Assembly (NCBI GenBank): GCA_902651635.1
Contig: CACRSC010000037.1
Location: 62,335 to 126,334, forward strand
DNA: 64,000 bases
Source of the DNA: Mastigamoeba balamuthi
Taxonomy: Eukaryota; Evosea; Mastigamoebida; Mastigamoebidae
Direction of reading: 5' to 3'
The notes under the pieces are model-generated. The model was not told the DNA's origin, did not search any database, and worked only from the letters and a program-made list of their open reading frames with translations. A program made the position numbers and the translations under genes. Positions within the stretch are counted from its first letter, which is position 1, and every line of letters starts with the position of its first letter. Shown here piece after piece: positions 11,901 to 24,720 of the stretch.

Positions 11901-14900
11901 CCGGACGTAGCGCGGGCGTCTGAGCTCCGCCGCGAACGATTGCACCGCCATCGGGGCCCAGAACGCGACGCTCTCGAGCAGGGGCCTCTGGGCCTCGGCC
12001 AGAACGCCTCCGAGGACCGTGAACGACTGCACCGAGAGCAGGTCGACGAGACGCTTCAGGCCAGTGGATGCGAACGCATTGAAGGCGCCCGCAGTGCCCG
12101 CAATGGCCACCAACTCGGAGAGCATCGTGCTGAGCTCCTTGCGAACCGTGCAGGCCAGCATGCCACCCACCAGGGAGATATTCTGCCTCGTCCACATCGG
12201 CGGGTCCACTTGCGACAGGACAGCCCGTAGAGCGCTGCCGAGGTCTGCGAGCAGAGTCGGTACTGCGTAGTCCCAGGCCTCCCGCACCAGCCGCACGATC
12301 GCTGGCGTGGAGCCTCTGCTCGCTGTGACAGCCGCGCTCAGCGCGTCGCTTAGCAGTGCCACGCAGAGCTTATCAAAACCGACCTCGTCTGGAGCCTTTC
12401 CGTCGTTGCCGTACTTCTCTGAGGGCGGCCGCGCCTCGGGATGATCCGAATTTCTCTGCAGGATGTCGAGCGGGATAAGCGAGAAAAGGCTCTCGGCAAT
12501 AGCGGTCACCCCGCCTGGCCTTGTCCCGGACAGCCACACAGCGCGAAGTGCAGCATACTCGGCCGGTCGGGTCCCCTTGAGCGAGGAGAAGCAGAGGCCA
12601 GACAGCCAGGAAGACAAGTCCTTCCAGAACGCTGGCGAATGCTCGCGATGCACGTAAGAAACGTTGGCGCGGCTGTTCGTGTGTGCGTACGCTGAGCGTC
12701 GGCCGAGAGGAAGCGGGGTGTCGCGGAGCCGAAGGGAATGTCGCCGGAGAGCAGCGTTACCTCATTCACAACGGCTGCCAGTTGCAGGCGCAGCGTCTCC
12801 GCAACGACGACGTCCGGCGTGTAGATCTTGCACGCTTTCTCCTGCAATTTGAGGCAGGCTGTCGTGTCCTCCGCCACAGCGCTCGACACGCAAGCCTGCA
12901 AGGCGGTGTCCCAGGTGAGCTGCAGGTGTCCGGGGGGAGGTGTTGTCACTGCGACTTACGTCGAGAACGCTCGTGACGAGCGTCTGCCGCGCAGCGACGT
13001 GGGCCAGGGCCATCTTGGCGCAGCGTTCGAGCGACTGGCCCAGGGAGCGGACGAATGCGTCGTGGAAGAACCCCGTCGTCTTCTGCTGCTTCGACAGGCT
13101 GTCGAGGATGAACGCCGATGACTGCGCGGCGTAGGCGGCCAGTGCGCACCTCTTGACGGACTCCAGAGCCGTGTGGACCACACTCGACGCCTTCGGTAGC
13201 AGAGAGAACTCCTCGTAGACGCCACACAGGGCGCGGCAGAGGTCCACGCACACATCGCTGCCGGGGTGGGAGAGAACACTTAGCGCAACCGGGCAGATGT
13301 GTGAGAGCCCCGTACGCGTTTGCAAAGGCTTGGCGAGCGCTGCGCGACAGGGCCTCGGGCATCCGATCAGCACAGCCCTGGTCGGCGAGCTCGAGGGCGG
13401 CAACGGGCACGAAGTTTGAGACAAGTGACAATGCCGCCTTGGAGACGAACTCGGTCGCGTTGAAATGATCGTAGTTGCCCAGCACGACACCGAGCAGGTC
13501 CGCCGAGAGGTCTCTGGGCGAGAAGAGCGGGCCGGCGCCGCCCCGGGCCAAGACAGCCGCCACAATCTCGTCGAGGACGACGTTGTCTGTGTCGACGAGG
13601 AACGCCAGGGAGCTGAGGAGCGACCGGAGGAGACCGACGGCCGCCAGGCGCTTGCCGATGGGGGCCCCGTCCATCGGGATGCGCGCCAGGACCTGCGAGC
13701 CCACTGTGCCCTCGAGCGCCCGGGCGATGTCGTCCATGACGCCGCAGCACTCCCTCTCGGACAGGTTATCGACGCCAGCCACGAGCGCCGGCAGCACGTC
13801 GCGGACGACGAACTCGCGGACGGCGTGGCGGACGTGCGTCTCGGAGAGCTGCCGGACCGTCGGCAGGAGGCTGGCCACGACGCGGCCCCGCGCAGCGCGG
13901 GAGAGCTTGACCCTCATCTGGGAGAGCAGGCAGCCCGGGAGCTCCTGCTTCTTGGTCCGCATCCCCATGAGCTTCTTGATCTTTGCGTAGACGAGGGCCT
14001 TGGAATTCTCGTCGAGGAAGGCTGCCAGGAACCAGCCGGTGAAGTAGTCCATCGCGATGCCCCTGCACACGGCAAGCACGACGCCCCGCGGCTCGAGCCT
14101 ATCGATGAGGAAGTCCCTGACCTGCCGCACGAGCCCCTCGAACGTCGTCTTGTGCTCGCCGAACTGCTGCACGATGGCGACGAACTCCTGGATTGTCCTC
14201 GAGTCCTGCTTGATTCTGCTGGCTGCGGTCACGTTCGTGTCCACCTCGCAACGATAGAAACGACTGGGAGGTGTGAACGTACAGATCGGCGAGGTTGTCC
14301 ATCATCTTCCCTGTGGCGATGTCGCCGGGGTCCATGGGCGTCATGTACTTTTTGCCGTTGATCCCCTGCACGCTGCCTGTGTTCTCCGGTGGGGGTCGGG
14401 TCAGTTGGAGGCCGATCGATGGACGTGGGCGGTAGATGTCGCTCACCGCTGTAGAACAGGGCTTTGCCCAGCACCTCGAAGCGCGTTCCCGCCAGCTTGT
14501 CCTCGAGGAGATGGAAGAGCTCTGTGAAGGCAGGGTGTCCATACGCTCTTATTTCAATCTGCCAGCCCTTTGGGAAGCTGTCCACCACGGCATCGATTGC
14601 CCCGACAACCTGCTCGCACCTGCCGAAGAACGTGGCCGCGTCTCTCAGCATCGCCTCAGCGACCACGTCGCCGATGCCGCCCAGCAGCATGCGGGGCGTC
14701 AGGCACTCGGGGAGGGCGGCGTCCGCGGGGACCAGCATGTCGGCGAGGTACATCTTGATGTACATCTTCCCCAGGCGCATGCCGACGTCGGGGTCCTGCA
14801 GCAGCGCCTCGGCGATGAGGAAGATGTCCGTCGCGCTGAGCTCCAGCTGCAGCCGCGAGACCAGCAGCTCGGCGACCGCCCTCTGGTCGGTGGCCGCGCG

Positions 14901-17900
14901 CAGGCCCCCGGCAGCCCGCGAGAGGGCGAGCATCTCGTCGGCGATGTTGCCCATCGCGGGCACCTCCCCGGCGATGAAGCCCAGCATGTCGGTGATCATG
15001 TCGCGGGCCATCGCGGCCTTCTTCCGCAGCGGCAGCGACATCATCGCCTCGCGGTCCAGCTCGACGGCCCACGTGTCGCGCTCGGCCACGAAGATGCCGA
15101 GGATGTCGTCAACGACGCCGGCGAGGACCACGTCGGGCGCGCGAGTCAGCGCGGCCTGGCACCTTTGCACAAAAGCAACGATGGCGTTGAGCGAGAGCCT
15201 CTGGACGCTCCCAGCGATTCCGGGCAGGACGTCGTGCAGGGCCTTGGGCAGGGACGCTGCCAGCTGCTGGGCCATCCTGTTGGCGAAGTAGTTGCCCAGA
15301 TTCTGCGTCCGCAGCTCATCCGCGACGTCGATCGCAGCCCACTGAAGGAACACCGGGAACTGAGGGGGGAGAGGAGAAGGAAGGAAGTGGCCGCTGTCAG
15401 CGAGTGTGGAATTCTGGGGCGAGGCCGCGTGCGTAGTTGAAGGGAGTCCTGGCGGCATCGAGGGCGGCGCTGAGGATCCTGTCGATGGCAGGCTCGCTGG
15501 TGTTCTCAGTGATGTCGTCGAGCACGCTCTCGAGGTAGCAGTTGGGGTTGCCCAGAAACCTAACTAGGTGTGCCGCGACCCTCGCGAAGAGCTCCCTGCT
15601 CGGTAGCCCAGCCACGACCGACTGCAGCACGGCCTCGGGCCCACATGGCTCCTTGTGCAGCACGTTCCCCAGGTCCGGTGCGCCGGCGACGCTGCTCCGG
15701 AGGTCTGCGAAGATGGCCGAGAGCATCGACCTGCGCGAGACAGCGCTGATGGCGTCGACCGCACGGGAGCCGGGGGCGTTGTGGGCCCCGAGGAGTCCGG
15801 AAACGGCGTCCCAGGCGCTTCCGAGGAGCGGCATCCGGGCGATCGACTCCACGATGGCCCTGACGGCCGCTCTGGACGCCGTGTCGAACGCGGGCGTGGC
15901 GTTGGCGATGCTGGACTCCATCTGGGCGAACAGCCTCTCGAGGTACTGCTCCGCGTCCCTGCGGCACCCGAACACCTCCTTGCGCCCCATCCTCGGCGAC
16001 GTCAGTGCCAGCAGCTCGCGCAGAACCTCCGAGAGGAACCCGCGGCAGAGGGGCTCGGCTGCGGGGCCCTCGTCGAGGTGGGCCGCGAGGCCGCCCGTGA
16101 CGAGCTCGAGGAAGGGCAGCGACCACGTGTCGATCTGCTTGGCCAAGGTGAGCAGGCCCCTCTTGGCGCCCTCCCTCCGCCTGGAGGTGGAGACGGCCAG
16201 CGCCTTGACGGCCAGCCGCGCCTCCGAGACGATGGTCTGCGTGCGCAGGGCGACGACGCCCGAGGCGATGCGGCAGAAGAGCGAGGCCACAGCCCCGCAG
16301 AACTCGTCGCGCAGGACAGTGCTGCTGGCCACGTCCCGCAGCTGGTCCCGCACGCGCTCGGTCATCCGCCCGTGGCCCGCGCAGAACGCGACTAGAAAGT
16401 CGGAGATGTGGTCCTGGCAGTTGCCGTGGCTAACGTACTCGAGCACGGAGCTCCTGACCATCTGGACGAGCTGCGCCTCTGGCAGAGCTCCCTTGTCGGT
16501 GATGGCCATGCGCAGCAGCTGTGCTGCCGGGCTGTCGAGCGGCAGGCACGAGACGGTGAGCTGCTCAAGGGTAGGGAACAGCTCTTTCAGCAGGAAGACG
16601 TCGGTGTAGTCCCGCAGCGGGTCTAGGACGACGCGCTCGACCTGCGCGGACAGCGCTCCGACCGGCTGGACGATGCCGCTGATGTCCTCCTGACCGAGCT
16701 TGTACAGCGGTACCAGAAGCTTGGCCAGGAGCTTGTCGGCGATGGTGAAGAGGCTGTACTGCATCTCCATGTAGCACCCGTCGAGCACGTGCTCCAGCCC
16801 GAGGTCCTCGATGGCGTTGGTGGCGACCCGCTCGACCAGCCCCTCGATCGTCACAGCGAGCCCCAGCTTTCCGCCCTCCGCCGCCTCCGCTGCGAGACCA
16901 GCGCCCTCCACAACTGCGGCAGTGCCAAGCGGAGCGAGCGGCTTCTGCAGAGCGCTCGCCTCCTCTGGGGCAGCCGATGAAGTGGATCTCTGCTTGCCTG
17001 CTGCCATCCCGACGCGGTGGAGCTTGGACTTGGCTGCTTGGGCTCCTGTCTGTTGCTTTGGAGGGCCCACAGGCTCTGCTGGTGACCTCCGCGAGGAAAA
17101 CGCCTCCACCGCATGGACGAGCGATGGTGGGAGGAGGGAGACAAAGACGTCGGGAACCCCACTGTCTGGGGCCTCTGGCTGTGGCTCCCTCGTGGCCCAC
17201 TCTCTGACAAGCTCGGTGAAGGGGACAAACCTCTTGCCCATCCCGACGTCCACAAGTTCGCCTTCGAACTCCTGGAGCTGCTTCTTGGTGCGTTCCAGCG
17301 CGAAGGTTGCCAGCGACAGGAACGCCCCCTTGCTGGACAACGAGTGCCTGATCCTGGCCAGCGGCTCCGAGAGGAACTCGACCGTGTTGACGCCCCCGCC
17401 CTCGGGGGAGAAGCTGCTGCCGAACAGTGCGGACAGAACGCCGCCCCGCAGCTCGTCGAGCTTGGGCAGCTCCCCGGTCATGTCCGGGATGATCCCGTTG
17501 CAGATGGCGTCGTACACCCTCGTCATGAAGGCGCTCTCCAGGTCGTGTGGGTCGATGTCGAGGCTTCCGAAGACACTGAAGAGCTGGGGAAGCAGAATCT
17601 TCTGGACGACGACGTCCACGTTGCACTCGGGGCCGAGGATCGAGGCGATCTGCTCGACAGAGGTCTTGACAGCCGCGACGTCCAGTCCAGGCGACGGCCA
17701 CAAGCGTGTTGTTGCCGACTGGAGCAGCCCGATGACGCTCTGCGGGGTGGGTGGGTCGTGTGAGCAGCGAACGCATAAGAGACGGGAGAGCTGCGTGCCC
17801 TGAGCTGCGTCACGATGCGATAGTTCACAAGCCTCCGCGAGACCGTCTGGAACAGCGCGCAGTACATGTCGCGCCTCTTGCGCACTATCGTCCCGAATAC

Positions 17901-20900
17901 GCTGGACAGGGCTCCCCTGAGGCAGATCCTTCTCTCCTGGCCGGCACAGAGCTCGTTGTAGGCTGCGACAAGAATGCCCGTGTCCTCGATGCTTCCACCG
18001 ACTGTAGTGACGACATGGGCGGCCAGCTCTGAGGCCACGGCATGACCCGGCGACTCGTCCTGCTCCACGCGGTCGAGGACAGCCTTCACGAGAGAGCTGA
18101 GGAACTGCAGAGGCGAGGCGTCCAGAATGTCCACGAGGCCAGCCAGAAGATCGACCGTCTTCTGCCTCACCAGGTCGTACGTGTCGGCGTCGTCCGTCGC
18201 AGACACCAGACTCGAGACCCCTCCGGCCACGGCTGCCATGAGCTGGCGAGCAGAGTCAGTCGTCGTTCGGGAGCGGCAGGAGTCACCTTCTCCGAGAGGA
18301 AGCGGCCAAAGTAGGAGAGGGACATGCTGGAGTAGTGCGCGAGGTCGGAGGGAGGCAGGTGCCGGAGCACAGCCTCCTGGAGGACGGAGAGCTGAACGAG
18401 GCTGTGCCCATCAGCATCCAAGGCAGCAGGGCGGAGGCTGCGGCTGACCATCCGCTCGATGTCCAGGGCCAGTGTTCTGGAAATGAGCTCCAGCTCGCGT
18501 GTGAATTGCCGCAACGTGTCTTGTGGCGCGTCTTTCTGCGGAAAACCAAGAGGTGCCTCCGAGCGCGACCCCGTGTCCAGCAATCTTGCAGTCTCGTCGT
18601 CTGTACAGCCCGAGTGCTCGCCATTCGTGCTTTGGCTGACCCCCTGATCGGACTGCGAGGGAGCGGGAACAGCTGCCACAACAAGGGTGTTCCACACGAG
18701 AGAGACCGCCAGGGCCTGAGGATCGCAGAGGCCCGTGAGCGCACGGAGCGCCCCGAGCACAGAGGCACCATTTCTGATGCTCTCGAGGACCAGCGGTAAT
18801 CGGACAGACGGCGACAGGCTCTCCACGCAGCTGAGGCGAATTGAAGTGAGTGTTGTGGACACGGAAGCTGCAGTACTGAGTCAACGAATGGAGGGTCGCG
18901 AAGATAAATGCGCAGTCTGGCAGATCCGTGCTGCCGAGCGCTTCCCCCGCATACTCGCCTGTGCGTTTGAGGCCGATGCGAGCGAGGAACTCCAGCAGTG
19001 GCCTGTGGAGATGCGGGCTCTTCGACATGGCCAAGTGAGAGGCCCGCCAGAGGGCAGGGTGCAATCTCCTGGTGGCAGCGTCAGCGATCGACGAGTGAAT
19101 ACGAGCCGCTCATCGTACTCGGATGCGAATGCACCAAGGAGGCTGTCAAACTCCTTCAGCCGCCCGTGGTCCAGATTGGAATACAGCCGCGAGAGGAACT
19201 CGAAGACGGCCTTCTCTGCCTCGCCTCGGCACTTGCGTGGCCCCTCGGACGCATTCCCCCCCAACAGGGCTGCGATCTCCACAGAGTTGGCCATGCGGCT
19301 CCAGAACTCGAAGGCACGCACGCTGCTGGCCTTGTGCGTCTCGGAGAAGTTGCTGATGGCCACGATGATCTGCTCGAGCAGCTCAGATTTCAGCGAGGGC
19401 ACAGCAGGGGCAGCAAGTATCGCCTTGATCTCCTCCCTCATCAGCAGGCTCTGCGGAAGGAGCAGGTCGATGATCCGCTCGAAGAGACTTTGGGTGGCGT
19501 CAGAGAGATCGATCTGAGCCGGCGTCCTGACGATATCCCCGACAATCGCAATGTGCTGTATGGGGGACGTAGTTAGAGAGCAAGAACGATGGTGCCAGAA
19601 GAACGGGCGAACCTGTTCGGCGAAAGCGCTGCAGAGATTGGGAGGGGCCACCTCAATGGCGTTTCGCACAGCCAGCTCTGCAACAAAGAAGACTTGTTGG
19701 GTCGCTGCTCGGAGATTCGCTCGCCCGCAATGGCTAGGCACGGGGTCGCAGCCAACATCTGAGAGCGAGCACGCAACTCGGACAGCGCTCTCGATCGCCA
19801 CGGCACTGGCGCTGCCCCGCATGCAGAGCATATCGGCAACACCTCTGTCCAGCACTGCTTCCTGATCACAGAAGTCCAGCTCGTTGAGAGACGCATGGGC
19901 ATTCTCCGCGATGACCCTGGAGACGGAGTTGCAGAGCCACGTGGACGCCGCGTAGCCCAGGATGCTGAGCTTGCTCAGGCAGTCCTCAACCTCTGCGAGG
20001 CGGCACTTGGACATCAGAGCCACAAATTCGCGCTGCATGACGGTCTTGGCGACCAAGTCGAACACGACACGCCGCGCATCTAAACGCCTGAGACGGTCTC
20101 GGATGGCCCACTCCACAGTTCCGATGCCATTCTGCTGTGCCCCGTCCATGCTGGGGATGCCGGACTCGTAGTGGCCACTGCGCAGAGCGCGCGAGATGAA
20201 CAGCGCCACGCCCTGCAGCACGGCGGCCCTGTTATGCGTCACGATGAACGCCGCTCTGCGCACGTCCACGAAGTCGCCCAGGAACCGCAGGGAGTCAAAG
20301 CCCCCCAGGAGCGCGGCCAGCTCTCTGAAGCACCCGGCGACCATCTCCTGCTGCGCGGCCTCGTCGATTTCGGCGACCTGCTCTGCGTACCGCTCGAACG
20401 CATCGCAGACACCGCTGAGCCCCTGAGTGGATGCCGTCCCGCTTGGAGCAGCCAGCGGGGAGGCCGTGAATACGCGGCAGACAGAGACAACGCAGTCGAC
20501 GGCGACTTCGATCGGGATGGTGGACTGTACCAGCGTGATCAAGAACGAGTCGAAGCTCATTGGGCCTGGGCAGTAGTCCGGGTTCTTGTCAACCTCGTCG
20601 CTGAGCTTCTTGATTGCGCTCCTCAGGGCGGCTCTGTCCAGGCCGGCGATGAACTCGGCGGGCGGTACGCTCCTGAGAGTTCCCTCCACAAACGACTTCT
20701 TCACGAACTCGACTATCTCGCCGGCCAGGAAGGCGTTGCACGTGATCTCCTCCTGCACCATCGCGATAAGAGCTTCCTTGGTCTTCTCCGCTGCTCTACC
20801 CGCGTCCTGGGCAGACAAAAACGCATGAAGAATCGAAGGCGGAATAGAAGTGTGCTTGAGCGCGTCACAGCATATCCGGGGAAGACTCTGGAATGCGGCG

Positions 20901-23900
20901 GTTAATGTAACGCTGGGAGCAATCTATAGCAGACATGCAGCAGGTTTCCCGTGAGCGTAATTCCCAGAAGCGACGGTACGTTGATCTGAACAAAGTCCCT
21001 GGCGATCTGCTCCACTTTGCTGGCCAGGGCCCCGTACGCCACGGCCTTGGAGGCAACGAGGCCGTCGAGCATGAAGTCGAGGTATTCCGTCAAGGCGGGG
21101 AACGCGATGGCTTCGGACTGCTTCCCGTCGTCGCTCATTAGCCCAACAGCTGTGCGACCAGCCAGGTGGATGACCTGGAGGTGCCTCAGTTCCGTAGAAG
21201 ACTCCAAGTAATGATCGTACGTCCCGAAGGATGTCAGGGGGCGGCTGGTTGGTTCGCAGACCCGCAAGGATGGCGTCGGCGACCGAGAGAACAAAGGCGC
21301 GCTGCTTCTCTCCGTGCTCCGTGATGCTGGCGGCGTTCTCGACGGCCAGCTGCGTGTTGTTCAGCGCCTCTGGCCCGCGAGGGGTCAGTCGAAACAGCCT
21401 ATGCGGGCGGACGTGGGCGAACCGGCAACTGCTGCCTGGCCAGTAGCCCCGCTCCCATGGCATGCTCCCACAGGGCCCGTGGGAATGGCCACAGGGCCCT
21501 CGTCCTCAGCGCAACAGGGCTCGCTGGACTCGGGGGCGACTGTTGCCTGCTGCTGCTCAGCGTCAGGAGGCATGACCGCCGAGCTCTGCTTGAGCGAGGT
21601 GATCTGCTCCTGGGCCGCCATGCTGAGGGACTGCGGCAGCACGTTGAGCGCGGTGTCCATGGTCCCTCGGAACGCTCCGACCACTTTGTCCCTCCACCCC
21701 TTGAGGCGCCGGATGGTCCCGCCGACGTGCAGCACCAGAGCCCCCACAGCTGCGCTCTGGAGGGTGAGACGAGGAGCTGGGAGGGCGGAAGAGAGCGAAC
21801 CCGTGGCGTAGGGCAGAGAGCGGGTGGGGTTGATGATGATGCCCAGGATCATCCAGGTGGCCACGAGGAGCACGCAGGCGGTGTTGAGCGAGATGACCAC
21901 GACCACGTAGCGGTGCAGGAAGCACTGGTAGTAGTACCGCGCCGTGTACGCCGACGACCGCGTCGCAGCCTGCGTCAGGTGCATGAAGAACTCGGCGCAC
22001 GCCGCCACGAGGAACAGGCCGGCGAAGAGAATGGCAGCCAGGCTGGGGAGGCAGCGGAGTGTCAGCGACGCCACCAATGCGCGGAGCAGGCGCACCGCAG
22101 CCAGACAGAGCTGCCGTCGTACTCGAACATCCAGCTCAGAACAAGGCTGGGCAGGCACACGGCAAACGCCACGAGGTAGGGCCCCGAGGCCGCGGAGACC
22201 TCGATGAGCAGCTTCCGCGAGAACCTGAGGACGCAAGAGGGCCGAAAGTGAGTACAACGATTGGCGGGCGAACGGCTCGCACTGCAGCAGAGCCTCAGCT
22301 CTTCTCTGGAGTGCGGTCGGAGGCTTCTCGGCGTCGAGGGTTCTCTCGAGCTGGATCGTCCTGATCACTTGCTCCTGCGGGGGGCGTCAGTGGCTCCGAG
22401 GATGGGCTCTGTCGGTGCGACACCTCTTTCGCCTTTGCGATGCCCTTGAGCACGGCGGCGTTGGTCCGCTTCAGCGCCTGCGACGCCCTGCAGGAAGGAA
22501 GCGCGTGTGCCCTCGCTTTGACCACGGGGAGGAGCGGGGGTGGGTGTGCCTAAATGAGCCGCTCGACCTCGCACTGCAGGTACCAGAACACGCCGTGTGT
22601 CTGGATCATCTCCAGCGGCTTGAGGTGCAGCCCCTGCGCCTCCCTGACAGCGTCCTCCTGCTTCTGCCTCTGCTCCTCGTGCGAGATGAACTTGCTCCAC
22701 CGCCTACGTGTGAACTGTTCCGCGCCGCAGATGTGAGCGCCAGAGCTGGGCTGCCGTCCCACACTCGCATGCCTTGAGCAGGACGAGCACAGCGACGACG
22801 GAGAGGGCGCAGGGGATGACGACTCCCAGTGCGCAGACGACAATCAGGAGGGCATTGTTCCTCCATGTCTGGCGGACCTCGTGCCACCCCGAGGGCCCGT
22901 TCCTGGTGATGCTTGTCAGCTGTGGATTCGTGAACCCGCTCCGGCTCACTCGATGGTGAAGTACTGGTCGGCGCTGTCGCCGTGGCAGTAGGCGACTTTG
23001 CCCTTGCCGTCGAACGCCTTGACGAGGAGCTGGTGCAGCGCGACCCTGCGAGCCCAGTCGGCGGTCGCGTTGGCCGCGGCGGCGAAGCTGGGGCACCAGG
23101 CGGGCGACAGCCGCAGGTCGTACTCGACGGTGGTGGGGCTCAGCAGCCCCAGCGACACCACCCGCAGGAACCGGGCGCTGACCTGCAGGTACGTCGCTGT
23201 TGTGGCCCACGTCCACTCGCTGGGCCCGCCGCCGCTGCCGCTCAGGCCCTCGCCCCACACCCGCACGGAGACCACCTCGACGCCGGCGTACGACCCCGAA
23301 GGCACCGCGATGATCTCTGCGAGCTCCGCGGCCTGCGTGCTGTTGGCCTCGGCGTCGTAGCCCACCAGTGCCGACGCGTTGGTCCCGTTGTCGCCGGGGC
23401 GGATGCCCACGGCCCTCAGGGCGCCGCTGCTGATGTTGTCTGCGTGCGATCCCACGTGGACGTCGCCCACGGGGGCTGAGATGCGGACCGAGCGGAGCGG
23501 CCCCTCGCCCTCGATGGTCGCCGCGAGCCTGTACACAGGCTGCATCGCCGACCCCGCCGAGTCGGCCGCCCCGGAGGCCGGAGCCTCGACAGTGTACGCG
23601 ACGCCGCTGTGGCCCCCGAGGCAGGCGTGGCCCGACAGGTTGGCGCTGACTGACAAGGACACCTGCGGAGGCGTTCAGCATGAGCGACTGAGCCGCCGAG
23701 CACACAGGGCTGGCAGAGCACCGCCACCACCAGCAGCGACTACGCACTGGCGTCACAACGAAGACGTCGCCGGCACCCGTCTCGAGGGTGGCGCTCCCGA
23801 ACGTGGCGTCGCGGACGACGACGTAGCCCTCGGGGATCCTGACGTCGACGGCGCCCTCGATGCCTGCGCCCTCGACGCGGACGCTGCGCCACGGGCCCCG

Positions 23901-24491
23901 CACCGCCAGCGACGCCACGTCGACCCCGACGACTGCCACCTCCGCGCCCCCCGCCCCCGCACCGTCCGCGACGACGTCGACGCGGACGCTGCGCACTGCG
24001 CGGCCGCAGGCGACGGTGAGCTCGCAGCTGCTGTCGCCGCCGCCGTCCACGTCAGCGTGCGTGGCGTTGGCCGCCAGGGCGCCCGCGGACGAGCGCAGCG
24101 ACAGCCGCGTGGCCGCCGCCGCCGGGCCGTCGCCGCGGACGAGGCGGAGGGAGCAGGAGCGCAGACGGAGCGACCACGCGGGGGCCGCGGCGTCGAGGGC
24201 GGTCGATGACGTCACGCGGGGGCCGCCCCCCAGCCGGGCCATCAGCGCGGCCACGGCGCCCGCCGAGGCCAAGGCCAGCAGCACTGCGCGGGGGGGCGGT
24301 CGTCGCGGCAATGACACGTCATCATGACGTCATAAACTATTTTGGGCAACTGCCCCGTGTGGCCGTGGGGAGGGGAGGGCAGTGCAGCCCGCACGGACGA
24401 TGGCGACGCGGAGGGCCTGCCAGCTGCGCTCGTGGCGGGCGGAGAGGAGGGCGGGGTCGCCCCAGATGGCCCTGGGCGCAGATGACGGCAT
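8950..24491 (-). CDS. Giant multi-pass membrane protein with a very long helical region (family not recognised)
   Basis: I join 25 exons: 24395-24491, 23748-24283, 22950-23662, 22765-22902, 22575-22703, 22424-22487, 22283-22374, 22096-22224, 21801-22042, 21423-21749, 21221-21369, 20935-21174, 19613-20887, 19107-19555, 18861-19068, 18287-18820, 17814-18242, 15433-17739, 14447-15359, 14279-14376, 13316-14244, 12960-13257, 12761-12919, 10464-12641 and 8950-10368. They sum to 4,683 residues with every phase agreeing. Order: signal anchor (about 27-47); beta-rich extracellular part (50-460); TM helix (about 462-492); three or four TM helices (about 600-710); roughly 3,800 residues of amphipathic, Leu/Ala/Val-rich helix; two TM helices near the C-terminus (about 4564-4590 and 4600-4617). 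No enzyme motif is visible. Introns 15360-15432 and 19069-19106 are GC-AG. The weakest join is the 38-nt intron at 19069. It could be two genes, but no start or stop interrupts the chain. Confidence 0.7.
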
Positions 24492-24720
24492 CCGCGGACG
24501 GCTCGCGACGATCGAGAGATAGAAACCGCGGGATGGAAGAGCACAACGGTTGAGTACAATTATCACACGCGAATGGAATTCGATCGTTGATAGAAGCGAG
24601 GCCCAAATCTCTGCTCTTTTCCATTTCATTTTGTCGAGTTGCTCCTCTATTCATTTGATTTCATGACGACACTATCCACTCGCGTTCGCTTTCTTATTGA
24701 GTCACTTGAGCTGGGCGTGC

